NCBI GenBank assembly: GCA_027486555.1
Contig: JAIXOX010000050.1
Location: 1 to 59,302 of the forward strand
DNA: 59,302 bases
Direction of reading: 5' to 3'
DNA from: Comamonadaceae bacterium
GTDB taxonomy: Bacteria; Pseudomonadota; Gammaproteobacteria; Burkholderiales; Burkholderiaceae_C
The position numbers and the translations under genes are program-made. A model generated the notes under the pieces. It did no database searches and had not been told where the DNA came from. It saw only the letters and a list, made by a program, of their open reading frames with translations. Of the stretch, positions 1 through 7,702 are shown one piece after another. The first letter of the stretch is position 1. Every line of letters begins with the position of its first letter.

Positions 1-134
1 CTCTGTCCCAATCTGAATGACTTTGCGGGACAGATCTTTAGCTCTGTCCCAATCTGAATGACTTTGCGGGACAGATCTTTAGCTCTGTCCCAATCTGAAT
101 GACTTTGCGGGACAGATCTTTAGCTCTGTCCCCA
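1..134. repeat. 41-bp tandem palindromic repeat array
   Basis: Three complete, essentially identical 41-bp units begin at 1, 42 and 83, and a fourth partial unit begins at 124 just before the first gene. Each unit contains the inverted arms TGTCCC and GGGACA, so single-stranded DNA or RNA could fold within or between units. Similar GGGACAG/CTGTCCC palindromes are, to my recollection, common REP-like elements in Comamonadaceae and may be mobilised by Y1 (RAYT) transposases; that is inference. The array may extend left of the window. Confidence 0.85.
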
Positions 135-151
135 ACTGCTTAAGAAACAAA

Positions 152-931
152 ATGACCGCCCAACTGCTCAGCACCAGCGAAGGCCGGACCCTGGTCCTGA
201 CCCTCAGCAACCCGGAGTTTCGCAACGCCCTTGGCCCCGAGATGTACGCAGCCGGGGTCGAAGCCCTGAGCGTGGCCGAATCGAACCCCGATGTGCGCAG
301 CGTGGTGATCACCGGGGCTAACAGCATCTTCAGCGCAGGCGGCAATTTGCAGCGCTTGCAAAACAATCGGCAGCTGCCTCCCGAACACCAGGCGCAAAGC
401 ATCGAAGGCCTGCACAACTGGATCGAGGCCATCCGCACCTTTCCCAAGCCCGTGGTGGCGGCCGTCGAAGGCCCGGCGGCTGGTGCCGGTTTTTCGTTGG
501 CGCTGGCCTGCGACATGATCGTGGCCGCGCGCAACAGCGTGTTCGTGATGGCCTACAGCTCCATTGCTTTGTCGCCCGATGGTGGCGGCAGCTGGAGCCT
601 GTCGCGCGCCGTGCCGCGTCAGCTGGCCACCGAACTCCTGATGTGCGGTGAACGCATCGGTGCCGAGCGCCTGCAGCAGCTGGGCGTGGTCAACCGTTTG
701 GCCGATGCGGGTCATGCATTGCAGCAAGCCTTGCAACTGTGCGAACAGGTCAACGCGCGTGCCCCCAACGCGCTGACCAGCATCAAGGAGCTGATCAGCG
801 ACGCGGATGGCAGCAGCTTGAACGCGCAACTGGCGCGAGAGCGCGACCACTTTGTCAAAAACCTGCACCACTCCAACGCAGGTATTGGCATTGCTGCGTT
901 TTTGAACAAGCAAAACCCCGAATACGAATAA
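152..931 (+). CDS. Enoyl-CoA hydratase/isomerase family protein (PaaG-like)
   Basis: The 259-residue protein has the crotonase fold signatures: the oxyanion-hole segment SAGGN at residues 61-65 and GPAAGAGFSLALACD at 107-121. The two glutamates of classical enoyl-CoA hydratases are not present: serine 115 stands where the first is expected, and serines near 136-137 replace the second. An aspartate sits in the SPDGGGSW segment (about 141-148), as in PaaG-type isomerases. A double-bond isomerase or ring-hydrolase role in aryl- or acyl-CoA degradation is therefore more likely than simple hydration. It is followed 57 bp later by a Crp/Fnr regulator and then by acyl-CoA genes, which supports a catabolic setting. 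The exact substrate cannot be told from sequence. Confidence 0.88.
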   Translation: MTAQLLSTSEGRTLVLTLSNPEFRNALGPEMYAAGVEALSVAESNPDVRSVVITGANSIFSAGGNLQRLQNNRQLPPEHQAQSIEGLHNWIEAIRTFPKPVVAAVEGPAAGAGFSLALACDMIVAARNSVFVMAYSSIALSPDGGGSWSLSRAVPRQLATELLMCGERIGAERLQQLGVVNRLADAGHALQQALQLCEQVNARAPNALTSIKELISDADGSSLNAQLARERDHFVKNLHHSNAGIGIAAFLNKQNPEYE

Positions 932-988
932 AGCGACTGGTCCCCCAGGCGACAAAAACCCGATCATCAGTCACTCAAAGGACAGAGC

Positions 989-1708
989 ATGGACGAACCG
1001 ATTCTGACAATGGAGGAAAGAGAGGCGATCAACAATGGTCGCTGGTTCTCAAGTCTCTCACCTTCACTACGACACGACATACTTCGATGCGCTTACGTCA
1101 AACGACACAAAGATGGCGACATGCTCGCGGCACGGGGCGACCCGCCGGAGCAGTGGATCGCCTGTGCCAAGGGCGCGGTGCGCGTGAGCTCGACCTCGGT
1201 GTCGGGCAAGCAAATCACTTTGACCTATGTGGAGCCGGGTATCTGGTTTGGCGATGTGTCGATCTTCGACGGGGATCGGCGCACGCACGACTGCTATGCA
1301 CACGGCGACACCACCACGCTGAACGTGGCCAAGGCCGACTTCAAGAAAATCCTGACGCAGCACGTCGAGTTTTACGACGCGATGCTGCGCCTGCATGCCA
1401 GGCGCATTCGCCAGCTTTACGGCTTGGTGGAAGACCTCAACACCCTGCCACTGCGTGCGCGCTTGGCCAAGCAACTCAACCATTTGCTGCGCAGCTATGG
1501 CGTGCCCAGTTTGTCGGACGCCAAAGCGATCCGCATCAGCTTGCAACTGGCACAGGAAGAACTGGCGCAATTGCTGGGCGCATCACGCCAACGCGTGAAC
1601 CAGGAACTCAAGCAAATGGAGCGCGAGCAAATCATCCGCATCGAGCCGGGCGGCTTGGTGGTGCTGGACCGCGATGCGCTTTTGTTGATCGTGAACGCGG
1701 ACCACTGA
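989..1708 (+). CDS. Crp/Fnr family transcriptional regulator
   Basis: The 239-residue protein has an N-terminal cyclic-nucleotide-binding-like beta roll (about residues 20-140), a long dimerisation helix, and a C-terminal winged helix-turn-helix with the recognition segment LGASRQRVNQEL. The cysteine cluster that would hold an Fnr iron-sulfur cluster is not evident, so a Crp-like effector or a non-cofactor type is more likely. The start ATG has an AAAGGA ribosome binding site. Its place between an enoyl-CoA hydratase homologue and the phosphotransferase/acyl-CoA dehydrogenase pair suggests local control of that catabolic cluster, which is inference. Confidence 0.9.
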   Translation: MDEPILTMEEREAINNGRWFSSLSPSLRHDILRCAYVKRHKDGDMLAARGDPPEQWIACAKGAVRVSSTSVSGKQITLTYVEPGIWFGDVSIFDGDRRTHDCYAHGDTTTLNVAKADFKKILTQHVEFYDAMLRLHARRIRQLYGLVEDLNTLPLRARLAKQLNHLLRSYGVPSLSDAKAIRISLQLAQEELAQLLGASRQRVNQELKQMEREQIIRIEPGGLVVLDRDALLLIVNADH

Positions 1709-1772
1709 CGCGTTCGAACTTGTCTCTTCCGTCGGCCGCTTGGTGCGGCCGACCCACAGCCCGGGTTAACCC

Positions 1773-2858
1773 ATGAGTGCATTTGACCATTTCGTGGGGA
1801 CCCGGCCTGTCACCGGCACCCACGCTTTCGACATCCCAGCCCTGGAAGCTTGGCTCAGCGCCAAACTCCCCGGATTTGCAGGCCCCTTGAGCGTGGAAAT
1901 GTTCAAAGGCGGCCAGTCCAACCCCACCTACAAACTCATCACGCCCACACGCCAATACGTGATGCGGGCCAAGCCCGGCCCCGTGGCCAAACTGCTGCCT
2001 TCGGCCCACGCCATCGAGCGAGAATTTGCGGTCATGAAAGGCCTGCACGGCACCGATGTGCCCGTGGCCCAAATGCATGTGCTGTGCGACGACGAAGCCG
2101 TGATTGGCCGCGCGTTTTACGTCATGGAGTTTGTCCAAGGCCGCGTGCTGTGGGACCAATCCTTGCCCGGCATGTCACAGGCCGAGCGCGGCGCGATTTA
2201 CGACGAAATGAACCGTGTGCTGGCCGCGCTGCACAAGGTCGATGTGGCCAAGCAAGGCCTGTCCAGCTATGGCAAACCTGGCAACTACATTGAACGCCAG
2301 ATTGGCCGCTGGAGCAAACAGTACGCGGCGTCTGTTACCCAGCCCATCCCCGAGATGGACCAGCTGATCGAGTGGCTGCCCAAAAACATTCCGGACAGCG
2401 CCAAAGACGAGTCCCTGGTCGGCATCGTGCATGGCGACTACCGCCTAGACAACCTGATGTTCCACCCCACCGAGGCACGCGTGCTGGCGGTACTCGACTG
2501 GGAGCTGTCCACGTTGGGTCACCCGTTGGCCGACTTCAGCTACCACTGCATGGCCTGGCACATCAAGCCGGGCACCTTCCGGGGCATTGGCGGACTTGAT
2601 TTCGCAGCTCTCGGCATACCGTCTGAGGCCGAATACATCCGCCGCTATTGCGAGCGTACCGGTTTCACCACACCCGAGGTTTTGGCCAAAGACTGGAACT
2701 TTTATCTGGCCTACAACATGTTCCGGATTGCCGCGATTTTGCAAGGCATTGCCAAACGCGTCGAAGACGGCACAGCGTCCAGCGAGCAAGCCAAAACCTC
2801 CGGCGCCGGTGCGCGCCCGATGGCCGAGTTGGCCTGGCAGTTCGCCTGCAAAGCCTGA
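1773..2858 (+). CDS. APH-type phosphotransferase (ACAD10/LvaA-like)
   Basis: The 361-residue protein belongs to the aminoglycoside phosphotransferase/choline kinase fold. The Brenner motif HGDYRLDN is at residues 220-227 and the metal-binding DWE at 242-244; a glycine-rich nucleotide loop (FKGGQSNPTY) lies near 44-53. It is followed 39 bp later by an acyl-CoA dehydrogenase of the ACAD10/11 type. That pairing is known from ACAD10/ACAD11 and from the levulinate (lva) pathway, where a 4-hydroxyacyl-CoA is phosphorylated before elimination. The likely role is thus phosphorylation of a hydroxyacyl-CoA rather than antibiotic resistance. The substrate is inferred from context only. Confidence 0.87.
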   Translation: MSAFDHFVGTRPVTGTHAFDIPALEAWLSAKLPGFAGPLSVEMFKGGQSNPTYKLITPTRQYVMRAKPGPVAKLLPSAHAIEREFAVMKGLHGTDVPVAQMHVLCDDEAVIGRAFYVMEFVQGRVLWDQSLPGMSQAERGAIYDEMNRVLAALHKVDVAKQGLSSYGKPGNYIERQIGRWSKQYAASVTQPIPEMDQLIEWLPKNIPDSAKDESLVGIVHGDYRLDNLMFHPTEARVLAVLDWELSTLGHPLADFSYHCMAWHIKPGTFRGIGGLDFAALGIPSEAEYIRRYCERTGFTTPEVLAKDWNFYLAYNMFRIAAILQGIAKRVEDGTASSEQAKTSGAGARPMAELAWQFACKA

Positions 2859-2897
2859 CCCCCCTTTTTACGACCCATCACTTCAAGGAGATAGACC

Positions 2898-4157
2898 ATG
2901 GATTTTGAATACACCCCCAAGGTCAAAGATATGCAGGCCCGTTTGTTGGCCTTCATGGACGAGCACATTTACCCCAACGAGGCAAGATTCTTCGAAGAGA
3001 TCGCCGAAAACCGCGCCAAAGGCAATGCCTGGGTGCCCACCAAAATCGTCGAGGAACTCAAGCCCAAGGCGCTGGCCGCCGGTTTGTGGAACCTGTTTTT
3101 GCCCAAGTCGACCCGCGCGCCCCAAGGCTTGTCCAACCTCGAATACGCGCCGCTGTGCGAGATCATGGGCCGCGTGCCCTTTGCGGCTGAAATTTTCAAC
3201 TGCTCGGCGCCCGACACCGGCAACATGGAAACGCTGGAGCGTTACGCCAGCGAAGAGTTGAAGGACATCTGGCTCGAGCCCTTGCTGCGCGGTGAAATCC
3301 GTTCGGCCTTCTTGATGACCGAACCCGATGTGGCCTCGTCTGACGCGACCAACATCGAATGTGAGATTCGCCGCGACGGCGACGAATACGTCATCAACGG
3401 CCGCAAGTGGTGGTCATCCGGCGCGGGTGACCCACGTTGCGCGGTCTACATCGTGATGGGGAAGACCAACCCCGATGCCGGTCGCCACGAACAACAATCC
3501 ATGATTGTGGTACCTGCCAACTCGCCCGGCATCACCGTGGTGCGCGCCCTGTCGGTGTTTGGTTACGACGACGCACCGCACGGCCACATGGAAGTGGTGC
3601 TCAAAAACGTGCGTGTGCCAGCCGAGAACATTTTGCTGGGCGAAGGCCGTGGCTTTGAAATCGCCCAAGGCCGCCTCGGACCTGGCCGCATCCACCACTG
3701 CATGCGCACCATCGGTATTGCCGAGCGCGCCCTCGAGTTGATGTGCAAACGCCTGAACGAGCGCGTGGCCTTTGGCCGCGAAGTGGCTCGCCAAACCGTG
3801 TGGCAAGAGCGCATTGCCGAATCGCGCTGCATGATCGAGCAAGCCCGCTTGCTGACCCTCAAAGCCGCGCACATGATGGACACCGTGGGCAACAAGGTCG
3901 CCAAGGCCGAAATCGCCATGATCAAAATCGTGGCCCCCAACATGGCTTGTCAGATCATCGACTGGGCCATTCAGGCGCACGGTGGTGGCGGTGTGTCGCA
4001 AGACTTCCCTCTGGCCTATGCCTACGCCCACCAGCGCACCTTGCGCCTGGCCGATGGTCCGGACGAAGTGCACCGCAACTCGCTGGCCAAACTGGAACTG
4101 GCCAAGCAATTGGCTTTGCCCGGTGACCTCGGCATGCCCATCACGCGCGGCAGTTGA
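2898..4157 (+). CDS. Acyl-CoA dehydrogenase family protein (ACAD10/11 type)
   Basis: The 419-residue flavoprotein shows the acyl-CoA dehydrogenase layout: an N-terminal helical domain, a middle beta domain with [13 protein letters not shown], and a C-terminal helical domain with [13 protein letters not shown] and the closing [15 protein letters not shown]. The last two segments are characteristic of the ACAD10/11 branch. The ATG has a strong AAGGAG site at 2885-2890. With the phosphotransferase immediately upstream it probably handles 4-hydroxy- or 4-phosphoacyl-CoA intermediates, an inference from known gene pairs. A strong intrinsic terminator follows at 4177-4204, so this gene ends the operon. 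Confidence 0.93.
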   Translation: MDFEYTPKVKDMQARLLAFMDEHIYPNEARFFEEIAENRAKGNAWVPTKIVEELKPKALAAGLWNLFLPKSTRAPQGLSNLEYAPLCEIMGRVPFAAEIFNCSAPDTGNMETLERYASEELKDIWLEPLLRGEIRSAFLMTEPDVASSDATNIECEIRRDGDEYVINGRKWWSSGAGDPRCAVYIVMGKTNPDAGRHEQQSMIVVPANSPGITVVRALSVFGYDDAPHGHMEVVLKNVRVPAENILLGEGRGFEIAQGRLGPGRIHHCMRTIGIAERALELMCKRLNERVAFGREVARQTVWQERIAESRCMIEQARLLTLKAAHMMDTVGNKVAKAEIAMIKIVAPNMACQIIDWAIQAHGGGGVSQDFPLAYAYAHQRTLRLADGPDEVHRNSLAKLELAKQLALPGDLGMPITRGS

Positions 4158-4176
4158 ACTGACACCGCACCTTGAC

Positions 4177-4204
4177 AAAAGGCCTGCTTTTGCAGGCCTT
4201 TTTC
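4177..4204 (+). terminator. Intrinsic terminator after acyl-CoA dehydrogenase
   Basis: The arms AAAGGCCTGC and GCAGGCCTTT form a near-perfect hairpin with a short T-rich loop and a following T run, 20 bases after the stop codon of the acyl-CoA dehydrogenase gene. Confidence 0.9.
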
Positions 4205-4339
4205 TTGGCCAAACAAGCAAGTCATGATCGAAGCGCCTTCAGCTTCTGTACTTGAGTCTTCGGACGGATGAACATTCACCATGACTTTTTCAACCATCAC
4301 GCCCAAAAGTGGTGGTTTGAGCGTTAGAATAAGCGCAGT

Positions 4340-4416
4340 CGGAGCGTAGCGCAGCCTGGTAGCGCATCTGCTTTGGGAGCAGAGGGTCGCGAGTTCGAAT
4401 CCCGCCGCTCCGACCA
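4340..4416 (+). tRNA. tRNA-Pro (anticodon TGG)
   Basis: A 77-nt cloverleaf is readable: acceptor arms CGGAGCG and CGCTCCG, D arm around GCGCAGCCTGGTAGCGC, anticodon stem CTGCT/AGCAG with loop containing TGG, T arm with GTTCGAATC, and an encoded CCA end at 4414-4416. The anticodon TGG reads proline CCA codons. Confidence 0.97.
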
Positions 4417-4450
4417 ATTTCTTAAACTCAAAATTAAGAAATTGTTTTTT
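4415..4450 (+). terminator. Intrinsic terminator abutting tRNA-Pro
   Basis: Arms CAATTTCTTAA (4415-4425) and TTAAGAAATTG (4434-4444) are perfect complements and are followed by six T residues. The left arm begins inside the encoded CCA end of tRNA-Pro, so termination and 3' processing signals overlap. The stem is AT-rich. Confidence 0.8.
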
Positions 4451-4479
4451 AAAAGTCTTTTTCAAGACACTCAGAACCC

Positions 4480-4500
4480 AAAGGCCCGTGAGGGCCTTTT
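4480..4500 (+). terminator. Second terminator hairpin between the tRNA genes
   Basis: AAAGGCCC, GTGA loop, GGGCCTTTT makes a compact GC-rich hairpin with a T tail, 22 bases before tRNA-Arg. It would isolate the two tRNA genes transcriptionally or act as a backup to the AT-rich terminator just upstream. Confidence 0.75.
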
Positions 4501-4522
4501 CTGTTTCATTCTTCTGTAGTTT

Positions 4523-4599
4523 CTGCCCGTAGCTCAGTTGGATAGAGCAACAGCCTTCTAAGCTGTGGGTCACAGGTTCGATCCCTGTCGGGCAGACCA
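4523..4599 (+). tRNA. tRNA-Arg (anticodon TCT)
   Basis: A 77-nt cloverleaf with acceptor arms CTGCCCG and CGGGCAG, D arm TAGCTCAGTTGGATAGAGC, anticodon loop CTTCTAA carrying TCT, T arm GTTCGATCC, and an encoded CCA. The anticodon reads the arginine AGA codon, a rare one in a GC-rich genome. Confidence 0.97.
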
Positions 4600-4860
4600 T
4601 TTTGACGGTCAATTCCGAAACTTGAAGCTCACCTGACGTCCCATTCGAGGGCTTTTGATCAACCGGCTTGTCTTCATTCAGTGACAACACCACTTGAAAT
4701 GAACCCACTTAAATCAGGCGCAGTTTGAACTGAGTACCCTCGGGTTTACTCCTATGGGCGCCTGCAATCCAAGTCCCAATAAAGTCTCATAATGGATTGC
4801 TCAAAGAAGCGACAAACCTGTTTGTTGCGTACCCAAAACAGTTTCTTACTTGGAAAACCC

Positions 4861-6054
4861 ATGTCCCTCTCTTCTTCACGTCGGCAAATATTGACCCAGG
4901 GCGCAAGTCTGTTGGGCGCATCGACTACAGGTTTGATGCTGTCCCAAAATGCCTTGGCCCAAGTTGGCAAGATCCGCGTCGGCCTCATGTTGCCTTACAC
5001 CGGCACCTTTGCTCAGTTGGGCGTCGCCATTGAAAACGGTGTGCGCATGGCCATCAACGAACAAGGCGGCAAGCTCGGTGGCCGCGAGATCGAATGGTTC
5101 AAAGTAGACGACGAGTCAGAGCCTTCCAAAGCGATTGAGAACGCCAACAAACTGGTGCAGCGCGACAAAGTCGATGTGTTGATCGGCACCGTCCATTCGG
5201 GCGTGCAAATGGGCATCCACCGCGTGGCCCGCGAAAGCGGCGTGATCAGCCTGATCCCCAACGCAGGTGTGCACATTGCTACCCGAGCTCAATGTGCTCC
5301 GAACGTTTTCCGCACCAGCTTTTCCAACAGTCAGCCCACCATGGCGTTGGGAGAAGCCATGGTCAAGCGCGGCCACAAAAAGGCCGTGTGGATCACCTGG
5401 AAGTACGCCGCTGGTGACGAAGCCTTCGAAGGCTTCAAAGAGAGCTACACCAAAGCGGGTGGCACCATCATCAAGGAATTGGGCCTTCCTTTTCCCAACG
5501 TCGAATTCCAGGCCTTGCTGACTGAAATGGCCGCGCTCAAGCCCGACGCTGTGGCCTGCTTCTTTGCCGGTGGCGGCGCAGCCAAATTCTTGCGTGACTA
5601 CGCCGCTGCGGGCCTCAAGGGCAAGATTCCGCTTTATGGCTCGGGCTTCCTGACCGAAGGCGTGCTGGATGCAGCGGGCCCCGCCGCTGACGGCGTGCTG
5701 ACAGCCCTGCACTACGGCGATGGCATTGAGACCGAACGCAACAAAACGTTCCGATTGAACTACGCCAAGACCTTCAAGATGCAACCCGACGTGTACGCTG
5801 TCCAAGGTTACGACACGGGTTTGCTGCTGGTGCAAGGCGTCAATGCCGTCAAGGGTGATGTGAGCCAAAAGGCTGCCATGATCAAAGCCATGGAAGTGGC
5901 TGTGATTGACAGCCCCCGCGGCAAATGGACCATGAGCAAGTCGCACAACCCTGTGCAAGACATTTACCTGCGAGAAGTTTCCAACAAGGAAAACAAGGTC
6001 ATTGGCATTGCCGCCAAGGCATTGGCCGACTCGGGCGCAGGCTGCCGCATGTGA
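4861..6054 (+). CDS. Branched-chain amino acid type ABC transporter substrate-binding protein
   Basis: The 397-residue protein is a periplasmic Peripla_BP_6/LivJ-like binding protein. I chose the ATG at 4861 because it places a Tat-like leader directly at the N-terminus: SSSRRQIL, then a hydrophobic stretch, then an ALA cleavage-like site near residue 30. An in-frame upstream ATG at 4792 would bury this leader behind 23 residues. The mature part starts with KIRVGLMLPYTGTFAQLG, the hallmark of the family. No permease or ATPase genes are adjacent, so it works with a transporter encoded elsewhere or as an orphan binding protein. The ligand is unknown; such proteins in Comamonadaceae often bind aromatic or amino acids. 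Confidence 0.92.
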   Translation: MSLSSSRRQILTQGASLLGASTTGLMLSQNALAQVGKIRVGLMLPYTGTFAQLGVAIENGVRMAINEQGGKLGGREIEWFKVDDESEPSKAIENANKLVQRDKVDVLIGTVHSGVQMGIHRVARESGVISLIPNAGVHIATRAQCAPNVFRTSFSNSQPTMALGEAMVKRGHKKAVWITWKYAAGDEAFEGFKESYTKAGGTIIKELGLPFPNVEFQALLTEMAALKPDAVACFFAGGGAAKFLRDYAAAGLKGKIPLYGSGFLTEGVLDAAGPAADGVLTALHYGDGIETERNKTFRLNYAKTFKMQPDVYAVQGYDTGLLLVQGVNAVKGDVSQKAAMIKAMEVAVIDSPRGKWTMSKSHNPVQDIYLREVSNKENKVIGIAAKALADSGAGCRM

Positions 6055-6056
6055 TG

Positions 6057-6095
6057 TCCCAACAACCGTTCCGGCCACCCCGGGGCGGTTGTTGT
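6057..6095 (+). terminator. Probable terminator after the substrate-binding protein gene
   Basis: CAACCGTTCCGG pairs imperfectly with CCGGGGCGGTTG, giving a GC-rich hairpin directly after the stop codon, followed by a short TTGTTGT tract. The imperfect stem and weak T run lower confidence. Confidence 0.55.
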
Positions 6096-6515
6096 CTAAA
6101 GACCTCCGACACGCAATGACCTATTAAACAGGTCAATCTCTGCAGGACGACTCACCCGGCGGTTACCGGTTTCTTATTCGGGCACATGGCCATCGCCAAA
6201 AAGACCAAGCTGTTTGTCGTCTGCAAGCTCGATCTCAAATCCAATTTGATCTCCAGTGGCACGAATAAAAAGGCCAATCGCGCGCTCATTGGGTGGACGA
6301 CAAATTGCTGTTGATCACCCCTCACCTTCAAACAGGAGGGCTACTCACAGGCTTAAAGTAAAGTGTTACCGCTGAAACGGTTAAAAGGTTTTTAATGAAC
6401 CAGAGCACAGACGGCATTTGATGAGCAACTCGAGCATCAAACAAATAAAAAACTCGACAACCAAAGAAAAAATGCCATTAACAGCATTAGTCCAAAACCA
6501 AATCAATGCGATTGA
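6096..6515. other. Intergenic stretch with no clear gene
   Basis: About 420 bases separate the transporter gene and the fliS terminator. The only structure I see is a 46-codon minus-strand open frame (listed separately). The right half is AT-rich and has no recognisable promoter or RNA. Confidence 0.5.
6174..6314 (-). pseudogene. Possible C-terminal gene relic, unknown family
   Basis: A minus-strand frame of 46 codons runs from just after an in-frame TGA to a TAA at 6174-6176. It reads sensibly (RPPNERAIGLFIRATGDQ, then GFEIELADDKQLGLFGDG) with coding-like composition, but has no plausible start codon. It could be the tail of a decayed gene. I do not recognise the family, and it may be chance. 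Confidence 0.25.
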
Positions 6516-6541
6516 AAAACAGCCCCATGAAGAGGCTGCTC
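6516..6541 (-). terminator. Intrinsic terminator downstream of fliS
   Basis: Read on the minus strand, AGCAGCC, a 7-nt loop, GGGCTGT and a T run form a terminator 16-40 bases after the fliS stop codon. Confidence 0.75.
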
Positions 6542-6556
6542 TTTGAACAAACACAT

Positions 6557-6979
6557 TCAATTCATGGTCATCGAATTCGGCTTGACCTGACCCAACAAAC
6601 TGGGCAAAGACTTCCAAGCATCAGCGATGTCTTTGATCAGGCTTTGCACTTCTTCAAGTGCAGTCAAGTCGTTGTAGGCATTGACATGAAACAGACGCCG
6701 AGTCACATAGGCATACAACTCGTTCAGATTTTGCGCCAACTCGCCGCCACGCTCGAAATCCAAAGCGCCTTGCAAACCCACCACAATGCGGCCTGCACGT
6801 GAAATGGACTTTGACTTTTCCTCAATCGAGTTGTTCATGATGTGGCCTTTGGCCGATGCGAGACTTTCTGTCAAGCCATCAAATAACATCTGAATCAGCT
6901 GAACATTGTCCGCCATCGCCACGCCGGTGACCACTTGCACCGAACCGTAACTTTGAGCCGCTCTTGAATAGGCACGCAT
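6557..6979 (-). CDS. fliS: Flagellar export chaperone FliS
   Basis: The 140-residue all-helical protein matches FliS in length and layout: the N-terminal YGSVQVVTGVAM segment, LIQMLFDGLTESLASAKGHI (helix 1-2), the GRIVVGLQGALDF segment and the LYAYVTRRLFHVN motif. FliS binds the C-terminus of flagellin in the cytoplasm, stops early polymerisation and delivers it to the export gate. It lies apart from fliD and the flagellins, at the end of the minus-strand cluster, with its own sigma-28 promoter (7015-7040), an AAAGGG ribosome site and its own terminator, so it is probably a single-gene transcript. Confidence 0.95.
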   Translation of the reverse strand: MRAYSRAAQSYGSVQVVTGVAMADNVQLIQMLFDGLTESLASAKGHIMNNSIEEKSKSISRAGRIVVGLQGALDFERGGELAQNLNELYAYVTRRLFHVNAYNDLTALEEVQSLIKDIADAWKSLPSLLGQVKPNSMTMN

Positions 6980-7014
6980 GTTAAAAACCCTTTATCAAAT
7001 GCTTGTATTAAGGG

Positions 7015-7040
7015 TATCGACCAAGCGAGGAAAAACTTGA
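7015..7040 (-). promoter_or_regulatory. Sigma-28 (FliA) promoter of fliS
   Basis: On the minus strand TCAAG (7036-7040) and GTCGATA (7015-7021) are separated by exactly 14 bases. This fits the TCAAG-N14-GCCGATA pattern known for FliA promoters in Pseudomonas and shared by six other sites in this window. The -10 element ends 35 bases before the fliS start codon. Confidence 0.75.
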
Positions 7041-7064
7041 GCCCTTGAATGCGGGCCAGCAGGT

Positions 7065-7670
7065 TTATTGGGCGGCAGTTGGAACTGCGGCCGTGTCGGG
7101 TGCATCCACGACTGCCTGAGGCATCAAAGTCGATGATGGAGGTTCCCGCAAAGTCAACAGGGCCATGGCGTAAAGGGTTTGAGCAGCTTCATCAAGGGCA
7201 TTGCGCAAGCCATCCCATTGGGTTGAAGGCGACTCTTGGCTGTCCAAACCACATTTGTAAATGGTGTTGACTTGGGCCGATGGCAACCAGGATTCGATCG
7301 TGCCGTGCAACGAGGCAATCAGCTTGGTGTTTTTGGGATCCCCGGACATGCCACGCTGCCCGTCCTTGACGCCCTCTTGAAAAATCGCCTCAATGTGCTT
7401 TTGTAAAACTGGCTCGTAACGCTCGCGCACCTCAGCCACCACGGAAGGATCCATGCCCTCAGGAATACGCCCGGTCATGGCATCCCACAGTTTTTTGGAT
7501 GTAAAACCCGCAAAAGGCCCCAGCGCTCGAGCCTCTTGAGGACCCTTCAAGGAGCGGGAAAATTGACGTGTTTCTTTTTCAATGGCATTCACCCGGTCCA
7601 CCAGGTAAATGATAAAAACCAGTATCACCAGTAAACCAATGGCAATAAAAGCCAAAATAAAGGGTTCCAT
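7065..7670 (-). CDS. Membrane-anchored protein of unknown function in the fliA operon
   Basis: I do not recognise this 201-residue protein. A single N-terminal membrane helix (about residues 4-24) is followed by a charged segment (DRVNAIEKETRQF) and a soluble mostly helical domain of about 150 residues; the C-terminus is rich in alanine, proline and threonine. The topology suggests a cytoplasmic domain tethered to the inner membrane. It lies 32 bp after another unknown gene and downstream of fliA on the same strand, so it is likely co-transcribed with flhA-flhF-flhG-fliA. A role in flagellar placement, assembly or motor control is plausible but unproven. Confidence 0.8.
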   Translation of the reverse strand: MEPFILAFIAIGLLVILVFIIYLVDRVNAIEKETRQFSRSLKGPQEARALGPFAGFTSKKLWDAMTGRIPEGMDPSVVAEVRERYEPVLQKHIEAIFQEGVKDGQRGMSGDPKNTKLIASLHGTIESWLPSAQVNTIYKCGLDSQESPSTQWDGLRNALDEAAQTLYAMALLTLREPPSSTLMPQAVVDAPDTAAVPTAAQ

Positions 7671-7702
7671 GAGGCTCTCCTAAGATCAAGTTGACAAGGA
7701 GC

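Noticed and set aside
1..123. Possible CRISPR array
   Set aside because: The units are directly adjacent, with no unique spacers between them, and there are no cas genes. It is a tandem palindromic repeat.
140..967. 275-codon minus-strand frame over the first gene
   Set aside because: It is a shadow of the enoyl-CoA hydratase family gene, with atypical amino acid composition.
4792..4860. Upstream start for the substrate-binding protein
   Set aside because: It would put 23 residues before an evident twin-arginine-like leader and has no better ribosome site. The ATG at 4861 is preferred.
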